Assembly: GCF_030160115.1 (NCBI RefSeq)
Contig: NZ_BSNS01000020.1
Location: 310,001-374,000, forward strand
DNA: 64,000 nt
Direction of reading: 5' to 3'
Source of the DNA: Devosia nitrariae
GTDB taxonomy: Bacteria > Pseudomonadota > Alphaproteobacteria > Rhizobiales > Devosiaceae
Shown here: positions 43,743 through 51,853 of the stretch, piece after piece
How the letters are laid out: each line of letters opens with the position of its first letter
How positions within the stretch are numbered: position 1 is the stretch's first letter
The notes under the pieces: generated by a model
The model's database searches: none
Told to the model about the DNA's origin: nothing
Seen by the model: the letters and a program-made list of their open reading frames with translations, nothing else
Made by a program: the position numbers and the translations under genes

Positions 43743-45103
43743 GCGTCGGCAGAGTGCTGCTTGTCGATGACGAGGAGGATCTGCGCCTATCCACGGCGCA
43801 GGCCCTCGATCTGGCTGGCTTCGAAGTCGCCGATTTCGCCCATCCTGAGCGGGCGCTCGAGCTTGCGGGTTTCGGTTTCAACGGTATCGTGGTGACCGAC
43901 ATCCGCATGCAGGGCATGGATGGCCTGACCCTGATGAACCGGTTGCACGAGCTCGACCGGGAAATGCCGGTCATTCTGATCACCGGGCATGGCGATGTGC
44001 AACTGGCGGTGCGGGCGATGCGTGAGGGCGCCTATGATTTCATCGAGAAGCCGTTTCCGTCCTCGCACCTGGCCGACACGGTGGCGCGGGCGCTCGACTA
44101 TCGCCGGCTGGTGCTGGAGAACCGGGTGCTGCGGGCCGCCGCCGGGCAGCGCGATGATCTGGAGCAGCGCCTGGTCGGGCGGTCCAATGTCATGGTCGAC
44201 CTGCGCCGCAAGATTCGCACCATCGGCCCGACCGATGCTGATGTGCTCATCGTCGGCGAGACCGGGACCGGCAAGGAAGTGACCGCCCGCGCGCTGCACG
44301 ATCTATCCGCTCGCGCGGATAAGCCCTTCATCGCCATCAATTGCGCGGCCCTCCCCGCCAACATGATCGAAAGCGAACTGTTCGGGCACGAAGCCGGTGC
44401 CTTCCCAGGCGCCATGCGGGCGCGCTTCGGCAAGTTCGAACTCGCGCAAAGCGGGACCATCCTGCTCGACGAGATCGGGTCCATGCCGCTCGATGTGCAG
44501 GGCAAGCTGCTGCGGGTGATCCAGGAACGGGTGATCACACGGCTGGGATCCAATGACCCGCTGCCGCTCGACGTGCGCTTCATCGCCACAAGCAAGACCG
44601 GGCTGGAAGACGATGTCGGGGCAGGGCGGTTTCGTGCCGACCTGCTCTACCGGCTCAATGTCATTACGTTGGAAATCCCGCCGCTTTCGGCGCGGCGCGA
44701 GGATATTCCCCTGCTGTTCATGCAGCTCTTGATCGAGGCGGCGGCCCGTTACCGCCGCGAGCCGGTGACGGTGCCGCCAAGTGCTATTGCCGTGATGGCC
44801 GATCGCGCCTGGCCCGGCAACGTCCGCGAATTGCGCAACGCCGCCGATCGCTATGCCCTCAATCTCGGCCTTCCGGTGCAGGACCTTTCGGGTGGGGCAG
44901 GGGACGATACGCCCACACGGCTTGCGGACCGTGTCGCCGCCTTTGAAAAAAGCGTCATCGAAAATACGCTCATCGCCCATGGCGGCATGCTTAGACCCGT
45001 CTATGAATCACTCGGGCTGTCGCGCAAGTCGCTGTACGAGAAGATGCAGAAATACGGGCTCGACAAGACCCGCTTTGGTTCCGGCGGTTCTGACCAGGAC
45101 TAG
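43739..45103 (+). CDS. DctD-type sigma-54-associated response regulator (GAFPGA variant)
   Basis: 454 residues. Receiver domain with phospho-acceptor Asp54 (V-T-D-I-R-M) and Lys104; AAA+ domain with Walker A G-E-T-G-T-G-K-E (173-180) and Walker B G-T-I-L-L-D-E-I; C-terminal Fis-type HTH (L-G-L-S-R-K-S-L-Y-E-K-M). The sigma-54 contact loop reads G-A-F-P-G-A (220-225) instead of G-A-F-T-G-A. The threonine normally touches sigma-54, so this is a notable change, although DctD-like proteins do vary here. Operon with the dctB-like kinase; likely target is the TAXI/TRAP operon 210 bp downstream. Confidence 0.88.
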   Translation: MSVGRVLLVDDEEDLRLSTAQALDLAGFEVADFAHPERALELAGFGFNGIVVTDIRMQGMDGLTLMNRLHELDREMPVILITGHGDVQLAVRAMREGAYDFIEKPFPSSHLADTVARALDYRRLVLENRVLRAAAGQRDDLEQRLVGRSNVMVDLRRKIRTIGPTDADVLIVGETGTGKEVTARALHDLSARADKPFIAINCAALPANMIESELFGHEAGAFPGAMRARFGKFELAQSGTILLDEIGSMPLDVQGKLLRVIQERVITRLGSNDPLPLDVRFIATSKTGLEDDVGAGRFRADLLYRLNVITLEIPPLSARREDIPLLFMQLLIEAAARYRREPVTVPPSAIAVMADRAWPGNVRELRNAADRYALNLGLPVQDLSGGAGDDTPTRLADRVAAFEKSVIENTLIAHGGMLRPVYESLGLSRKSLYEKMQKYGLDKTRFGSGGSDQD

Positions 45104-45106
45104 GCT

Positions 45107-45156
45107 TGGGTGGATTTCCGCCCATGCTCAGAGCCCGATGTTACCAAATCCACCCA
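45107..45156. promoter_or_regulatory. 11-bp inverted repeat between dctD-like gene and TRAP operon
   Basis: TGGGTGGATTT (45107-45117) and AAATCCACCCA (45146-45156) are perfect inverted copies with a 28-nt interval, starting 3 nt after the dctD-like stop codon. It could be a pair of half-sites for the response regulator upstream of the TRAP promoter, or a long-loop hairpin at the end of the kinase/regulator transcript. I found no convincing -24/-12 sigma-54 element in the remaining 157 bp before the TRAP operon. Confidence 0.5.
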
Positions 45157-45313
45157 TTGCACTGCCACTCCCTCAAATAAAGAAGCCCTCCAAGGCCCTG
45201 GGCGATTGAAACCGCGCAACAGGCAGCGATTGAGTGCCTCACGCATCCGGTCTGGTGGAGGACCATCGGAGCGGATGGGTCTGTTTCAAAAATAGTCCCC
45301 AGGGAGGAACGCA

Positions 45314-46282
45314 ATGCGTTTGACCACACTTGCTGCTTTGGCGGCAGCGTCCATACTGGTTGCCGCGCCCACAGTGGCGCAAGACCGCGAGGGCTGGCCC
45401 TCCAGCCTGACGATCGGCACAGCCAGCCAGGGCGGCACATACTTCATCTACGGCACCGGCCTCGGCGGGTTGATCACCGAAGAACTCGGCGTCAACGCTT
45501 CCGGCGAAGTCACCGGCGGCCCGGTGCAGAATGCAACGCTCGTGGAAACCGGCGATCACCAGATCGGCCTTGTCACCATGGGGCCGGCATTTGAGGCCTG
45601 GACCGGCAATTCGGAGCTGGCGCCAGGTCTCGAGCACAAGAACCTGCGCGCCCTGTTCCCGATGTATCAGACGCCCTTCCAGGTGGTGGCACTCAAGTCG
45701 TCGGGCATCGAGTCGGTCGCTGATCTGGATGGCAAGCGCGTTTCGGTCGGCCCTGCCGGCGGCACTGCCGCAACCTATTGGCCACGCTTCTTCGAAAGCG
45801 CGGGCGTAGCGCCAGAAGTGTCGTATTCCGGTGCCAATGATGCGGTCAGCCAGGTCAAGGACGGCCTGATCGACGCTTTCGCCTTCGCCGCCGGCGTGCC
45901 CATTTCGGCCTTTGCTCAGATCGCCGCTGAAAACGAAGTCAACATCTTCGGCTTCAGCCAGGAAGAACGTGTGGTCATTCTGTCGGCAATGCCGGAGCTG
46001 GCGGCTTTTGACGTTCCCGGCGGTCTCTATCAGGGCTTCCCCGATGAAAGCCCGACCGTGGCACTGTGGAACTTTGCGGTGGTCCACGCCGATATGCCGG
46101 AAAGCCTCGCTTACGAAATCACCAAGCTGGTGATGGAGAACAACGACCGGATGCTGCAGATCCATGCGACTGCCGCTGAGACCGTGTCGGCAAATACCGA
46201 CAAGAACACCTTCCTGCCCTATCACCCGGGCGCCAAGCGCTACTTCGAGGAGATCGGCGTCGAACTGCCGACCGGCCTCTGA
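45314..46282 (+). CDS. TAXI-family TRAP transporter solute-binding protein
   Basis: 322 residues. Sec signal peptide ends T-V-A-Q near residue 23, then S-L-T-I-G-T-A-S-Q-G-G-T-Y-F, the opening typical of the TAXI family. L-R-A-L-F-P-M-Y and G-K-R-V-S-V-G-P-A-G-G-T-A further support this. GGGAGG precedes the start. TAXI proteins bind glutamate, alpha-ketoglutarate and similar organic anions in the few known cases. A strong hairpin separates it from the fused permease gene. Confidence 0.9.
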   Translation: MRLTTLAALAAASILVAAPTVAQDREGWPSSLTIGTASQGGTYFIYGTGLGGLITEELGVNASGEVTGGPVQNATLVETGDHQIGLVTMGPAFEAWTGNSELAPGLEHKNLRALFPMYQTPFQVVALKSSGIESVADLDGKRVSVGPAGGTAATYWPRFFESAGVAPEVSYSGANDAVSQVKDGLIDAFAFAAGVPISAFAQIAAENEVNIFGFSQEERVVILSAMPELAAFDVPGGLYQGFPDESPTVALWNFAVVHADMPESLAYEITKLVMENNDRMLQIHATAAETVSANTDKNTFLPYHPGAKRYFEEIGVELPTGL

Positions 46283-46298
46283 AACTGACGCGCGAACA

Positions 46299-46324
46299 GG
46301 ACGGCGGCCCGATGGCCGCCGTCC
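46299..46324 (+). terminator. Intercistronic hairpin after the TAXI binding-protein gene
   Basis: Perfect 11-bp stem GGACGGCGGCC (46299-46309), loop CGAT, GGCCGCCGTCC (46314-46324), 16 nt after the stop and 39 nt before the permease start. It is followed by CTACAACG, not a U-tract. The placement matches the hairpins in four other operons here. Confidence 0.65.
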
Positions 46325-46363
46325 CTACAACGCCCGCAAACGGGCCTGGGAGGATGACCTGAG

Positions 46364-48556
46364 ATGTCTCAACAATTGAAACAGACTGCGACGCATCCGG
46401 ATCAGGATGCCGGCCCAGTGATAGCAAAGGGCGTCGACGACGAACCCCTTGCCACCAATCAGCGCGATCTCGGGGGGCGGCTCAACATGGTCGTGGTCGC
46501 CATCTGTATCGCCTATACCACCTTCCACGTGGCGGTGATGAACCTCTATCCGCTGGAGACGTGGACCTATCGCATGATCCACCTCGCGGGCGGCCTGTTC
46601 ATTGGCTTCCTCATCTATTCCGCCCTGAGCCTGAAGGCGGATGCGCATGTGCAGCCAGCCCGCCGCGGTCCGTTGGAGCTCGCGCTCGGCGCCGTGGCGG
46701 TCGCCGGCGTCGGCTACGGTCTGCTAATGGTGGCTATCGCCTTCGGCGGCCTGTGGTTTGCCGGCTTGCGTGCCCCTGATCCCCTGGTATTCCACACGTT
46801 CGGCATCCCGCTTCTGGTCGGCTCCTCGGCCGCGGTGGTTGCGGGCTGGATATTTCCCGAGCGGTCGAAGGCGCGCATTCACTGGGCTGACTGGATGCTG
46901 GGGGCAGCGTCCATCGCGGTGCTGGGCTATATCCTGTTTAACGTCGGCCCCATTCGCCTGCGTGCCGGCACGGCATTGGCACAGGCCCCCGACTTCTTCG
47001 CAGCCCTGGTCGGCGTCATCCTCATCCTGGAATTGACCCGCCGCGTCGCCGGACTGGCACTGGTCGTCATCGCCGGCATCTTCATCGCTTACTCGTTCCT
47101 GGGGCCGTGGCTCCCGGGCTTCCTTACCCATCGCGGTTATTCGCCCGAACGCTTCTTCACCTATATCTTCACCGACCAGGGAATCCTCGGCGATCCCATT
47201 GCGGTCTCCTCCACCTACATCATTCTCTTCATCACCTTCGCCGCCTTCCTGCAGGCCTCGCGGGTAGGGGACTATTTCGTCAACTTCGCCTTCGCCGTTG
47301 CCGGTGGCTGGCGTGGTGGCCCGGCAAAGGTGGCGGTGTTCGCTTCCGGCCTCATGGGGATGATCAACGGCACATCGGCGGGCAATGTGGTGTCGACCGG
47401 CTCGCTGACCATTCCGCTGATGAAAAAGGTCGGCTATCCCGCGCGCAGTGCTGGAGCCATCGAGGCAACAGCGTCGTCGGGCGGCCAGATCCTGCCGCCG
47501 ATCATGGGCGCAGGCGCGTTCATCATGGCCGAAGTGACCGGTATCCCCTACACCGACATCGTGGTTGCCGCGATCATACCGGCGGCGCTCTATTTCGCCT
47601 CGGTCTACTTCATGGTCGACCTGCAGGCGACGAAGCTCGGCATGAAGGGGCTTCCGAAGGACGAACTGCCCAAGTTCGCCGTACTGGCCCGGCAGGCCTA
47701 TCTCTTCCTGCCTATCGTCATTCTCATCTATACCCTGTTCGCCGGCTATTCGGTGATCCGCGCCGGCACCATGGCCATGGCCGCGGCCGCGGTCGTGTCC
47801 TGGCTGACGCCTTACAAGATGGGCCCGCGCGCCGTTCTCAAGGCGCTGGAATTGGCTGCCAAGATGAGCATTCAGCTCGTCGCGGTCTGTGCCGCCGCCG
47901 GTGTCATCGTCGGCGTCATAGCACTGACCGGGGTCGGTGCGCGCTTCTCCTCACTTTTGCTGGGCCTTGCCGAGCAGAACCAGCTCATCGCCCTGTTCTT
48001 TGCGATGTGCATCTCGATCGTGCTGGGCATGGGCATGCCGACAACCGCCGCCTATGCGGTAGCGGCGGCCGTGGTGGCACCGGGCCTGATCCAGCTCGGT
48101 ATCCCTGTCCTCATCGCCCACTTCTTTGTGTTCTATTACGCAGTGATGTCCGCCATTACACCACCCGTGGCGCTGGCCGCGTACGCCGGGGCTGGCCTAG
48201 CGGGATCGGACCCCATGAAGACCTCTGTCGAGGCGTTCAAGTTCGGCCTAGCCGCCTTCATAGTGCCCTTCATGTTCTTCTATTCGCATGCCCTGCTGAT
48301 GCAGGGCGAATGGCACGAGATCCTGCACGTGGTCGCAACCGCCTTGATCGGCATCTATCTGCTGTCCTCGGCGGTCCAAGGCTATTTCTTCGGCAATGTC
48401 AGCAATGTGCTGCGCGTCGTTCTGCTTCTGGCGGCACTCGGCATGATCCAGGGTGGATGGATCTCGGACATCATGGGTTTGGGCGCCGGCCTTGCGGTCT
48501 TTGCCTACCAGAAACGGTTCGTGACCCCGCGCACGCTGGCTAAAGGCGCCGACTGA
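46364..48556 (+). CDS. TRAP transporter permease, fused DctQ-DctM (TAXI type)
   Basis: 730 residues with about 16-18 hydrophobic segments. The first 170 residues correspond to the small DctQ-like subunit, followed by the large DctM-like subunit with G-L-M-G-M-I-N-G-T-S-A-G-N-V-V-S-T-G-S and E-A-T-A-S-S-G-G-Q-I-L-P-P-I-M-G. Fused permeases are the rule with TAXI binding proteins. It uses an ion gradient, not ATP. The DctB/DctD-like pair upstream is the likely regulator. The N-terminal 45 residues are hydrophilic and face the cytoplasm. Confidence 0.92.
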   Translation: MSQQLKQTATHPDQDAGPVIAKGVDDEPLATNQRDLGGRLNMVVVAICIAYTTFHVAVMNLYPLETWTYRMIHLAGGLFIGFLIYSALSLKADAHVQPARRGPLELALGAVAVAGVGYGLLMVAIAFGGLWFAGLRAPDPLVFHTFGIPLLVGSSAAVVAGWIFPERSKARIHWADWMLGAASIAVLGYILFNVGPIRLRAGTALAQAPDFFAALVGVILILELTRRVAGLALVVIAGIFIAYSFLGPWLPGFLTHRGYSPERFFTYIFTDQGILGDPIAVSSTYIILFITFAAFLQASRVGDYFVNFAFAVAGGWRGGPAKVAVFASGLMGMINGTSAGNVVSTGSLTIPLMKKVGYPARSAGAIEATASSGGQILPPIMGAGAFIMAEVTGIPYTDIVVAAIIPAALYFASVYFMVDLQATKLGMKGLPKDELPKFAVLARQAYLFLPIVILIYTLFAGYSVIRAGTMAMAAAAVVSWLTPYKMGPRAVLKALELAAKMSIQLVAVCAAAGVIVGVIALTGVGARFSSLLLGLAEQNQLIALFFAMCISIVLGMGMPTTAAYAVAAAVVAPGLIQLGIPVLIAHFFVFYYAVMSAITPPVALAAYAGAGLAGSDPMKTSVEAFKFGLAAFIVPFMFFYSHALLMQGEWHEILHVVATALIGIYLLSSAVQGYFFGNVSNVLRVVLLLAALGMIQGGWISDIMGLGAGLAVFAYQKRFVTPRTLAKGAD

Positions 48557-48630
48557 TCAGGCGAGCCGGCGCTCGAAGCAGACGTGGTCCGGCAGCGGTA
48601 GCGGCTTGAGGGCACCGCGCCGGACACAGT

Positions 48631-49143
48631 CTAATCTTGCCACTCGGGATAGCCGGATTGCACCTCGCCATAGCGCGTCGACCAATTCGGCAGCGGTCGG
48701 CCGTCTAGGTGGGCGGCGAGGCGGTCGAGCAGCGCATGCGTGCCCGGCGCAAAGCCCACTGCGGTGCGCTGATTGAGGCGGGTGTGGCGAAGGGTAAGCA
48801 GCGTGCCGTTGTCGACGGGTGAGAGCTCATAGCGGACGATGCTCTGCTCGCCCCCATGCAAGTGCTCCTGCGGCTCGGCATTCATTTCGTACTCGAGCAG
48901 CTCGAATGGCTGCCAGGTCAGAATACGCCCCGTCCAATGAAAGCTTGCCGGACCGGTGGTCATCTCAATGTGGCCGGAGGCGCCGCCGATGATGGTGGCG
49001 GTGCCGATGTGCCACGCTTCGAATTCGGCGCTGTCGGTCAGGGCGCGCCAGACGCGCTCCGGGCTGTGATTGAGGCGCCGTTTGAAGACGAGGCTCGCCT
49101 GCGTACCCTCCATCTCGACCCGGCCAAACGCGTTATCGTTCAT
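48631..49143 (-). CDS. AHSA1-like SRPBCC (START-fold) protein
   Basis: 170 residues from the ATG at 49143. Typical AHSA1/activator-of-Hsp90-like features: F-K-R-R-L-N-H-S-P-E-R-V-W-R-A-L-T-D near the N-terminus, W-x-P-x-E-L-L-E-Y-E in the middle and L-T-L-R-H-T-R-L toward the end. It overlaps the ArsR regulator gene by 11 bp; this ArsR-AHSA1 pair is common in bacteria, often with a VOC-type protein next to it, as here. The ligand is unknown. A 3' fragment of a related gene lies at 41606-41660. Confidence 0.85.
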   Translation of the reverse strand: MNDNAFGRVEMEGTQASLVFKRRLNHSPERVWRALTDSAEFEAWHIGTATIIGGASGHIEMTTGPASFHWTGRILTWQPFELLEYEMNAEPQEHLHGGEQSIVRYELSPVDNGTLLTLRHTRLNQRTAVGFAPGTHALLDRLAAHLDGRPLPNWSTRYGEVQSGYPEWQD

Positions 49144-49465
49144 TCGACGGCTCCCCGGCTTCAGGCATGGTGTCGAGGTGATTTTCCAGCGCGTCGAGCT
49201 CATTGCGCCAGTAGAGGCGGTTGCGCGCCAGCCAGTCGCCGATCTCACGCAGCGGTTCGGTGCGCAGGGAGTAGATGCGGCGCTGCGCGTCGGCCTCTAC
49301 CTGCACCAGGCCCGCCTGACGCAGCACCTTCAGATGATGCGACAGCGTCGGCTGTCGCACGTCCGGAAAGGCCTCGGCAAAGGCGCCGGCGGGTTTGGCG
49401 GAGCCGACCAGCAGCTCCAGCATGCGGCGGCGCGTGGGGTCGGCGAGTGCGGTGAAGACGTCCAT
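49133..49465 (-). CDS. ArsR-family regulator paired with the AHSA1-like gene
   Basis: 110 residues, a compact winged helix: V-F-T-A-L-A-D-P-T-R-R-R-M-L-E-L-L at the N-terminus and Q-P-T-L-S-H-H-L-K-V-L as recognition helix. No metal-binding cysteine motif is present, so it is the non-metal kind of ArsR protein. Its gene starts 63 bp from the divergent VOC gene, and it probably represses both directions. Confidence 0.88.
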   Translation of the reverse strand: MDVFTALADPTRRRMLELLVGSAKPAGAFAEAFPDVRQPTLSHHLKVLRQAGLVQVEADAQRRIYSLRTEPLREIGDWLARNRLYWRNELDALENHLDTMPEAGEPSNER

Positions 49466-49475
49466 GGGTCTTGTG

Positions 49476-49497
49476 TATATCGATGATTGTCTATATA
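49476..49497. promoter_or_regulatory. Candidate ArsR operator between arsR-type and VOC genes
   Basis: TATAT (49476-49480) and TATATA (49492-49497) form an A/T-rich imperfect dyad around CGATGATTGTC in the short gap between the divergent genes. Position and symmetry suit an ArsR-family site; the match is weak and unverified. Confidence 0.35.
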
Positions 49498-49528
49498 GAT
49501 GGAAACCGTTCTAATATGGAGATTGTCG

Positions 49529-49921
49529 ATGAAGCAGGCAAGCCGGATAATGCCGATGTTGTCGGTCGCGGACATGGCGCGATCGCTGGTCTTCTATCGC
49601 GACGCGTTGGGGGGTGAGCAGATCTATCAGTTCCCGCCTGACGGCGAGCCGGGATTTGTGACACTGCGCTTCGGCCAGACCGAACTGGGCATAGGCCTTC
49701 TGTCCAAAGCGCCGCTCCACGGCGTGCCGCAGCGGCCGGCGTCCGGCCATCGCGTTGAGTTGTGCGTCAATGTCGAAGACGCGGACGAGGCGGTGGAAGC
49801 GCTCAAGAACCTGGGCGCGCCAGTGGTGATGGCGCCGCAGAACCTGCCCTGGGGCGAGCGCTCGGCTTATGTCGAAGACCCCGACGGCAATTTGGTTATG
49901 TTGGCTGCACCAGGCCGCTGA
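49529..49921 (+). CDS. VOC-family (glyoxalase/bleomycin-resistance fold) protein
   Basis: 130 residues from the ATG at 49529 (GGAG 9 nt upstream). The two beta-alpha-beta units are visible: I-M-P-M-L-S-V-A-D-M-A-R-S-L-V-F-Y-R-D-A-L-G-G at the start and A-Y-V-E-D-P-D-G-N-L-V at the end. The DPDG-N turn is the family hallmark. It may sequester or modify a small toxic compound together with the AHSA1-like protein across the divergent promoter. No substrate can be named. Confidence 0.8.
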   Translation: MKQASRIMPMLSVADMARSLVFYRDALGGEQIYQFPPDGEPGFVTLRFGQTELGIGLLSKAPLHGVPQRPASGHRVELCVNVEDADEAVEALKNLGAPVVMAPQNLPWGERSAYVEDPDGNLVMLAAPGR

Positions 49922-50017
49922 ACTGCGAAACGCGGAGTCCTTGATCTCAGGGGCGGACCACGGGTTTATCTTTGCCCGCCAGGCGTTAGGATCGAGACCC
50001 AACATAGGGGTCGAGAC

Positions 50018-51019
50018 ATGCAAATTGGAATGGTCGGACTTGGACGCATGGGCGCCAACATGGTGCGTCGCCTGTTGAAGGCTGGGCACCAATGCGTCGT
50101 CCACGACATCGATCCGCAGAATGTTGCTGACCTCGTTGCCGAGGGCGCAACGGGCGCGGGCTCTATCCAGGACCTCGTTGAAAAGCTCGATCCACCCCGC
50201 GCCGTCTGGCTGATGCTGCCGGCCGCCATCACCAATCGCATCGCGCGCGAGTGCGCCGGCCGGATGCAGGCCGGGGACATGCTCATCGACGGAGGCAATT
50301 CCTATTATCGCGAGGCCGTCGATCTTGCCGCCGAGCTCGCTCCCAGGGGCATCCAGGTGGTCGATGCCGGGACCAGCGGCGGCGTCTGGGGGCTGGAGCG
50401 CGGTTATTGTCTTATGGTGGGCGGAACAGAGGAAGCGATGCAGCGACTTGATCCGATCCTGGCGGCGCTGGCGCCCGGGCTTGACGGCAAAGGTGCCGAG
50501 CCCGGCAGCGCCGAGACGGCAGCGCTCGGCTACCTGCATTGTGGCCCGACCGGCGCCGGCCACTTCGTCAAGATGGTGCACAACGGCATCGAATACGGGA
50601 TCATGGCGGCCTATGCGGAGGGCTTCAATATCCTGAAGGCTGCCGATGCCGGCCAGCAGAAGCGCGCGGCCGATGCCGAGACTGCGCCCCTCCACGACCC
50701 GCAGTACTACCAGTTCGACATCGACGTCGCGCACGTTGCCGAACTCTGGCGCCACGGCAGTGTCATCAGCTCATGGCTACTCGATCTTACCGCTGAAGCG
50801 CTCGAACACGATCCTTCACTCGCCGATTTCGACGGCATCGTGTCGGATTCCGGGGAAGGTCGCTGGACGCTGCGCGCAGCCGTCGAGACCGGCATTCCGG
50901 CGCCCGTCCTCTCCTCGGCGCTGTTTGGCCGCTTTGCTTCGCGCGACAACGATGAGTTCGCCAACAAGCTCATCTCGGCCATGCGCTATGCCTTTGGCGG
51001 GCATACCGAGAAGCCTTGA
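50018..51019 (+). CDS. 6-phosphogluconate dehydrogenase, short (YqeC/GndA-like) type
   Basis: 333 residues, the short decarboxylating type and not the ~470-residue Gnd. NAD(P)-binding G-L-G-R-M-G-A-N at 7-14, then D-G-G-N-S-Y-Y (88-94), the substrate loop D-A-G-T-S-G-G-V-W-G-L and the catalytic K-M-V-H-N-G-I-E-Y-G motif. It probably makes ribulose 5-phosphate from 6-phosphogluconate with NAD. A ROK glucokinase-like gene follows after 60 bp, giving a small glucose/pentose-phosphate pair. Confidence 0.88.
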   Translation: MQIGMVGLGRMGANMVRRLLKAGHQCVVHDIDPQNVADLVAEGATGAGSIQDLVEKLDPPRAVWLMLPAAITNRIARECAGRMQAGDMLIDGGNSYYREAVDLAAELAPRGIQVVDAGTSGGVWGLERGYCLMVGGTEEAMQRLDPILAALAPGLDGKGAEPGSAETAALGYLHCGPTGAGHFVKMVHNGIEYGIMAAYAEGFNILKAADAGQQKRAADAETAPLHDPQYYQFDIDVAHVAELWRHGSVISSWLLDLTAEALEHDPSLADFDGIVSDSGEGRWTLRAAVETGIPAPVLSSALFGRFASRDNDEFANKLISAMRYAFGGHTEKP

Positions 51020-51079
51020 GGCGAGGGGGCGGCATGATTTCGGCGCGGTCGCCGGTGAATTGCAGGTCGTGAGGCGAAT

Positions 51080-51775
51080 ATGAGCGGCGAGGACGTCAGT
51101 CGGGCCGAACCCACGGTGCTCGCCGTCGATATCGGCGGTTCGCACGTCAAGATCCTCGCCAGCACCGGAGGCGGGGAACGCAGGGCTGTTTCAGGCCCCG
51201 GAATGGACGCCGCCGCCATGGCCGACGCTGTCGAAGAGCTGGCGGCCGGCTTGCACTACGACGTCGTTGCCCTGGGCTATCCTGGCCCGGTCGTCCACAA
51301 CCGCATCCTCGTCGAACCGCACAACCTCGGCCAAGGGTGGGTCGGCTTCGACTTTGGCGCCCGCTTTGGCAAACCGGTCAAGATCGTCAACGATGCACTG
51401 ATGCAGGCCATCGGCAGCTATGAAGGCGGCCGCATGCTCTTTCTTGGCCTCGGTACCGGGCTCGGTGCAGCCATGATCGTCGACAATGTCGCCCAGCCCA
51501 TGGAGATTGCCCATCTGCCTTACCGCAAAGGACGCAGTTTCGAGGATTATCTGGGAGAGGCGAGCATCAGGAAACGCGGCCGCAAGAAGTGGACCGGGTA
51601 CGTCTTCGATGCCGTCGAACGCCTCACCGCAGCGCTCGAGCCCGACTATGTCGTCATTGGCGGCGGCAATGTCGAAAAGCTTGATTCTCTGCCTCCCAAG
51701 GCCCGGCGCGGCGACAACGCGAATGCCTTCAAGGGAGGATTCGCCCTCTGGCATGACCCGACGTTGAAGGTTTGA
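51080..51775 (+). CDS. ROK-family glucokinase, polyphosphate-glucokinase-like
   Basis: 231 residues with no helix-turn-helix, so an enzyme, not a regulator. The phosphate loop L-A-V-D-I-G-G-S-H-V-K, the sugar-site G-Y-P-G-P-V and N-D-A, and G-L-G-T-G-L-G-A-A-M are all present. The short length and lack of the ROK zinc cluster resemble the polyphosphate/ATP glucokinase (PpgK) group. Phosphate donor (polyphosphate or ATP) cannot be read from the sequence. Confidence 0.78.
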   Translation: MSGEDVSRAEPTVLAVDIGGSHVKILASTGGGERRAVSGPGMDAAAMADAVEELAAGLHYDVVALGYPGPVVHNRILVEPHNLGQGWVGFDFGARFGKPVKIVNDALMQAIGSYEGGRMLFLGLGTGLGAAMIVDNVAQPMEIAHLPYRKGRSFEDYLGEASIRKRGRKKWTGYVFDAVERLTAALEPDYVVIGGGNVEKLDSLPPKARRGDNANAFKGGFALWHDPTLKV

Positions 51776-51813
51776 GGGACTGCGGCCACGACGATCGAAT
51801 AGTTCCCTGCCGC

Positions 51814-51833
51814 TCCAGCCGCCGGCGGCTGGA
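51814..51833. terminator. Perfect palindrome between convergent glucokinase and ftsZ-like genes
   Basis: TCCAGCCGCC followed by GGCGGCTGGA, a perfect 20-bp palindrome that can fold as an 8-bp stem with a CCGG loop. It lies in the 78-bp gap between convergent genes and can serve both directions. No U-tract on either side. Confidence 0.5.
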
Positions 51834-51853
51834 CGGCATCGAGCACCTCTGCG

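Noticed and set aside
45157..45313. Sigma-54 promoter for the TAXI/TRAP operon
   Set aside because: No segment has GG and GC at the correct 10-bp spacing with the TGGCAC/TTGC context; candidates near 45200 are off by one or two bases.
49976..50017. Direct repeat TCGAGAC and small dyad GACCC/GGGTC just before the 6-phosphogluconate dehydrogenase start
   Set aside because: Too short and overlapping the ribosome site region; cannot be told from chance.
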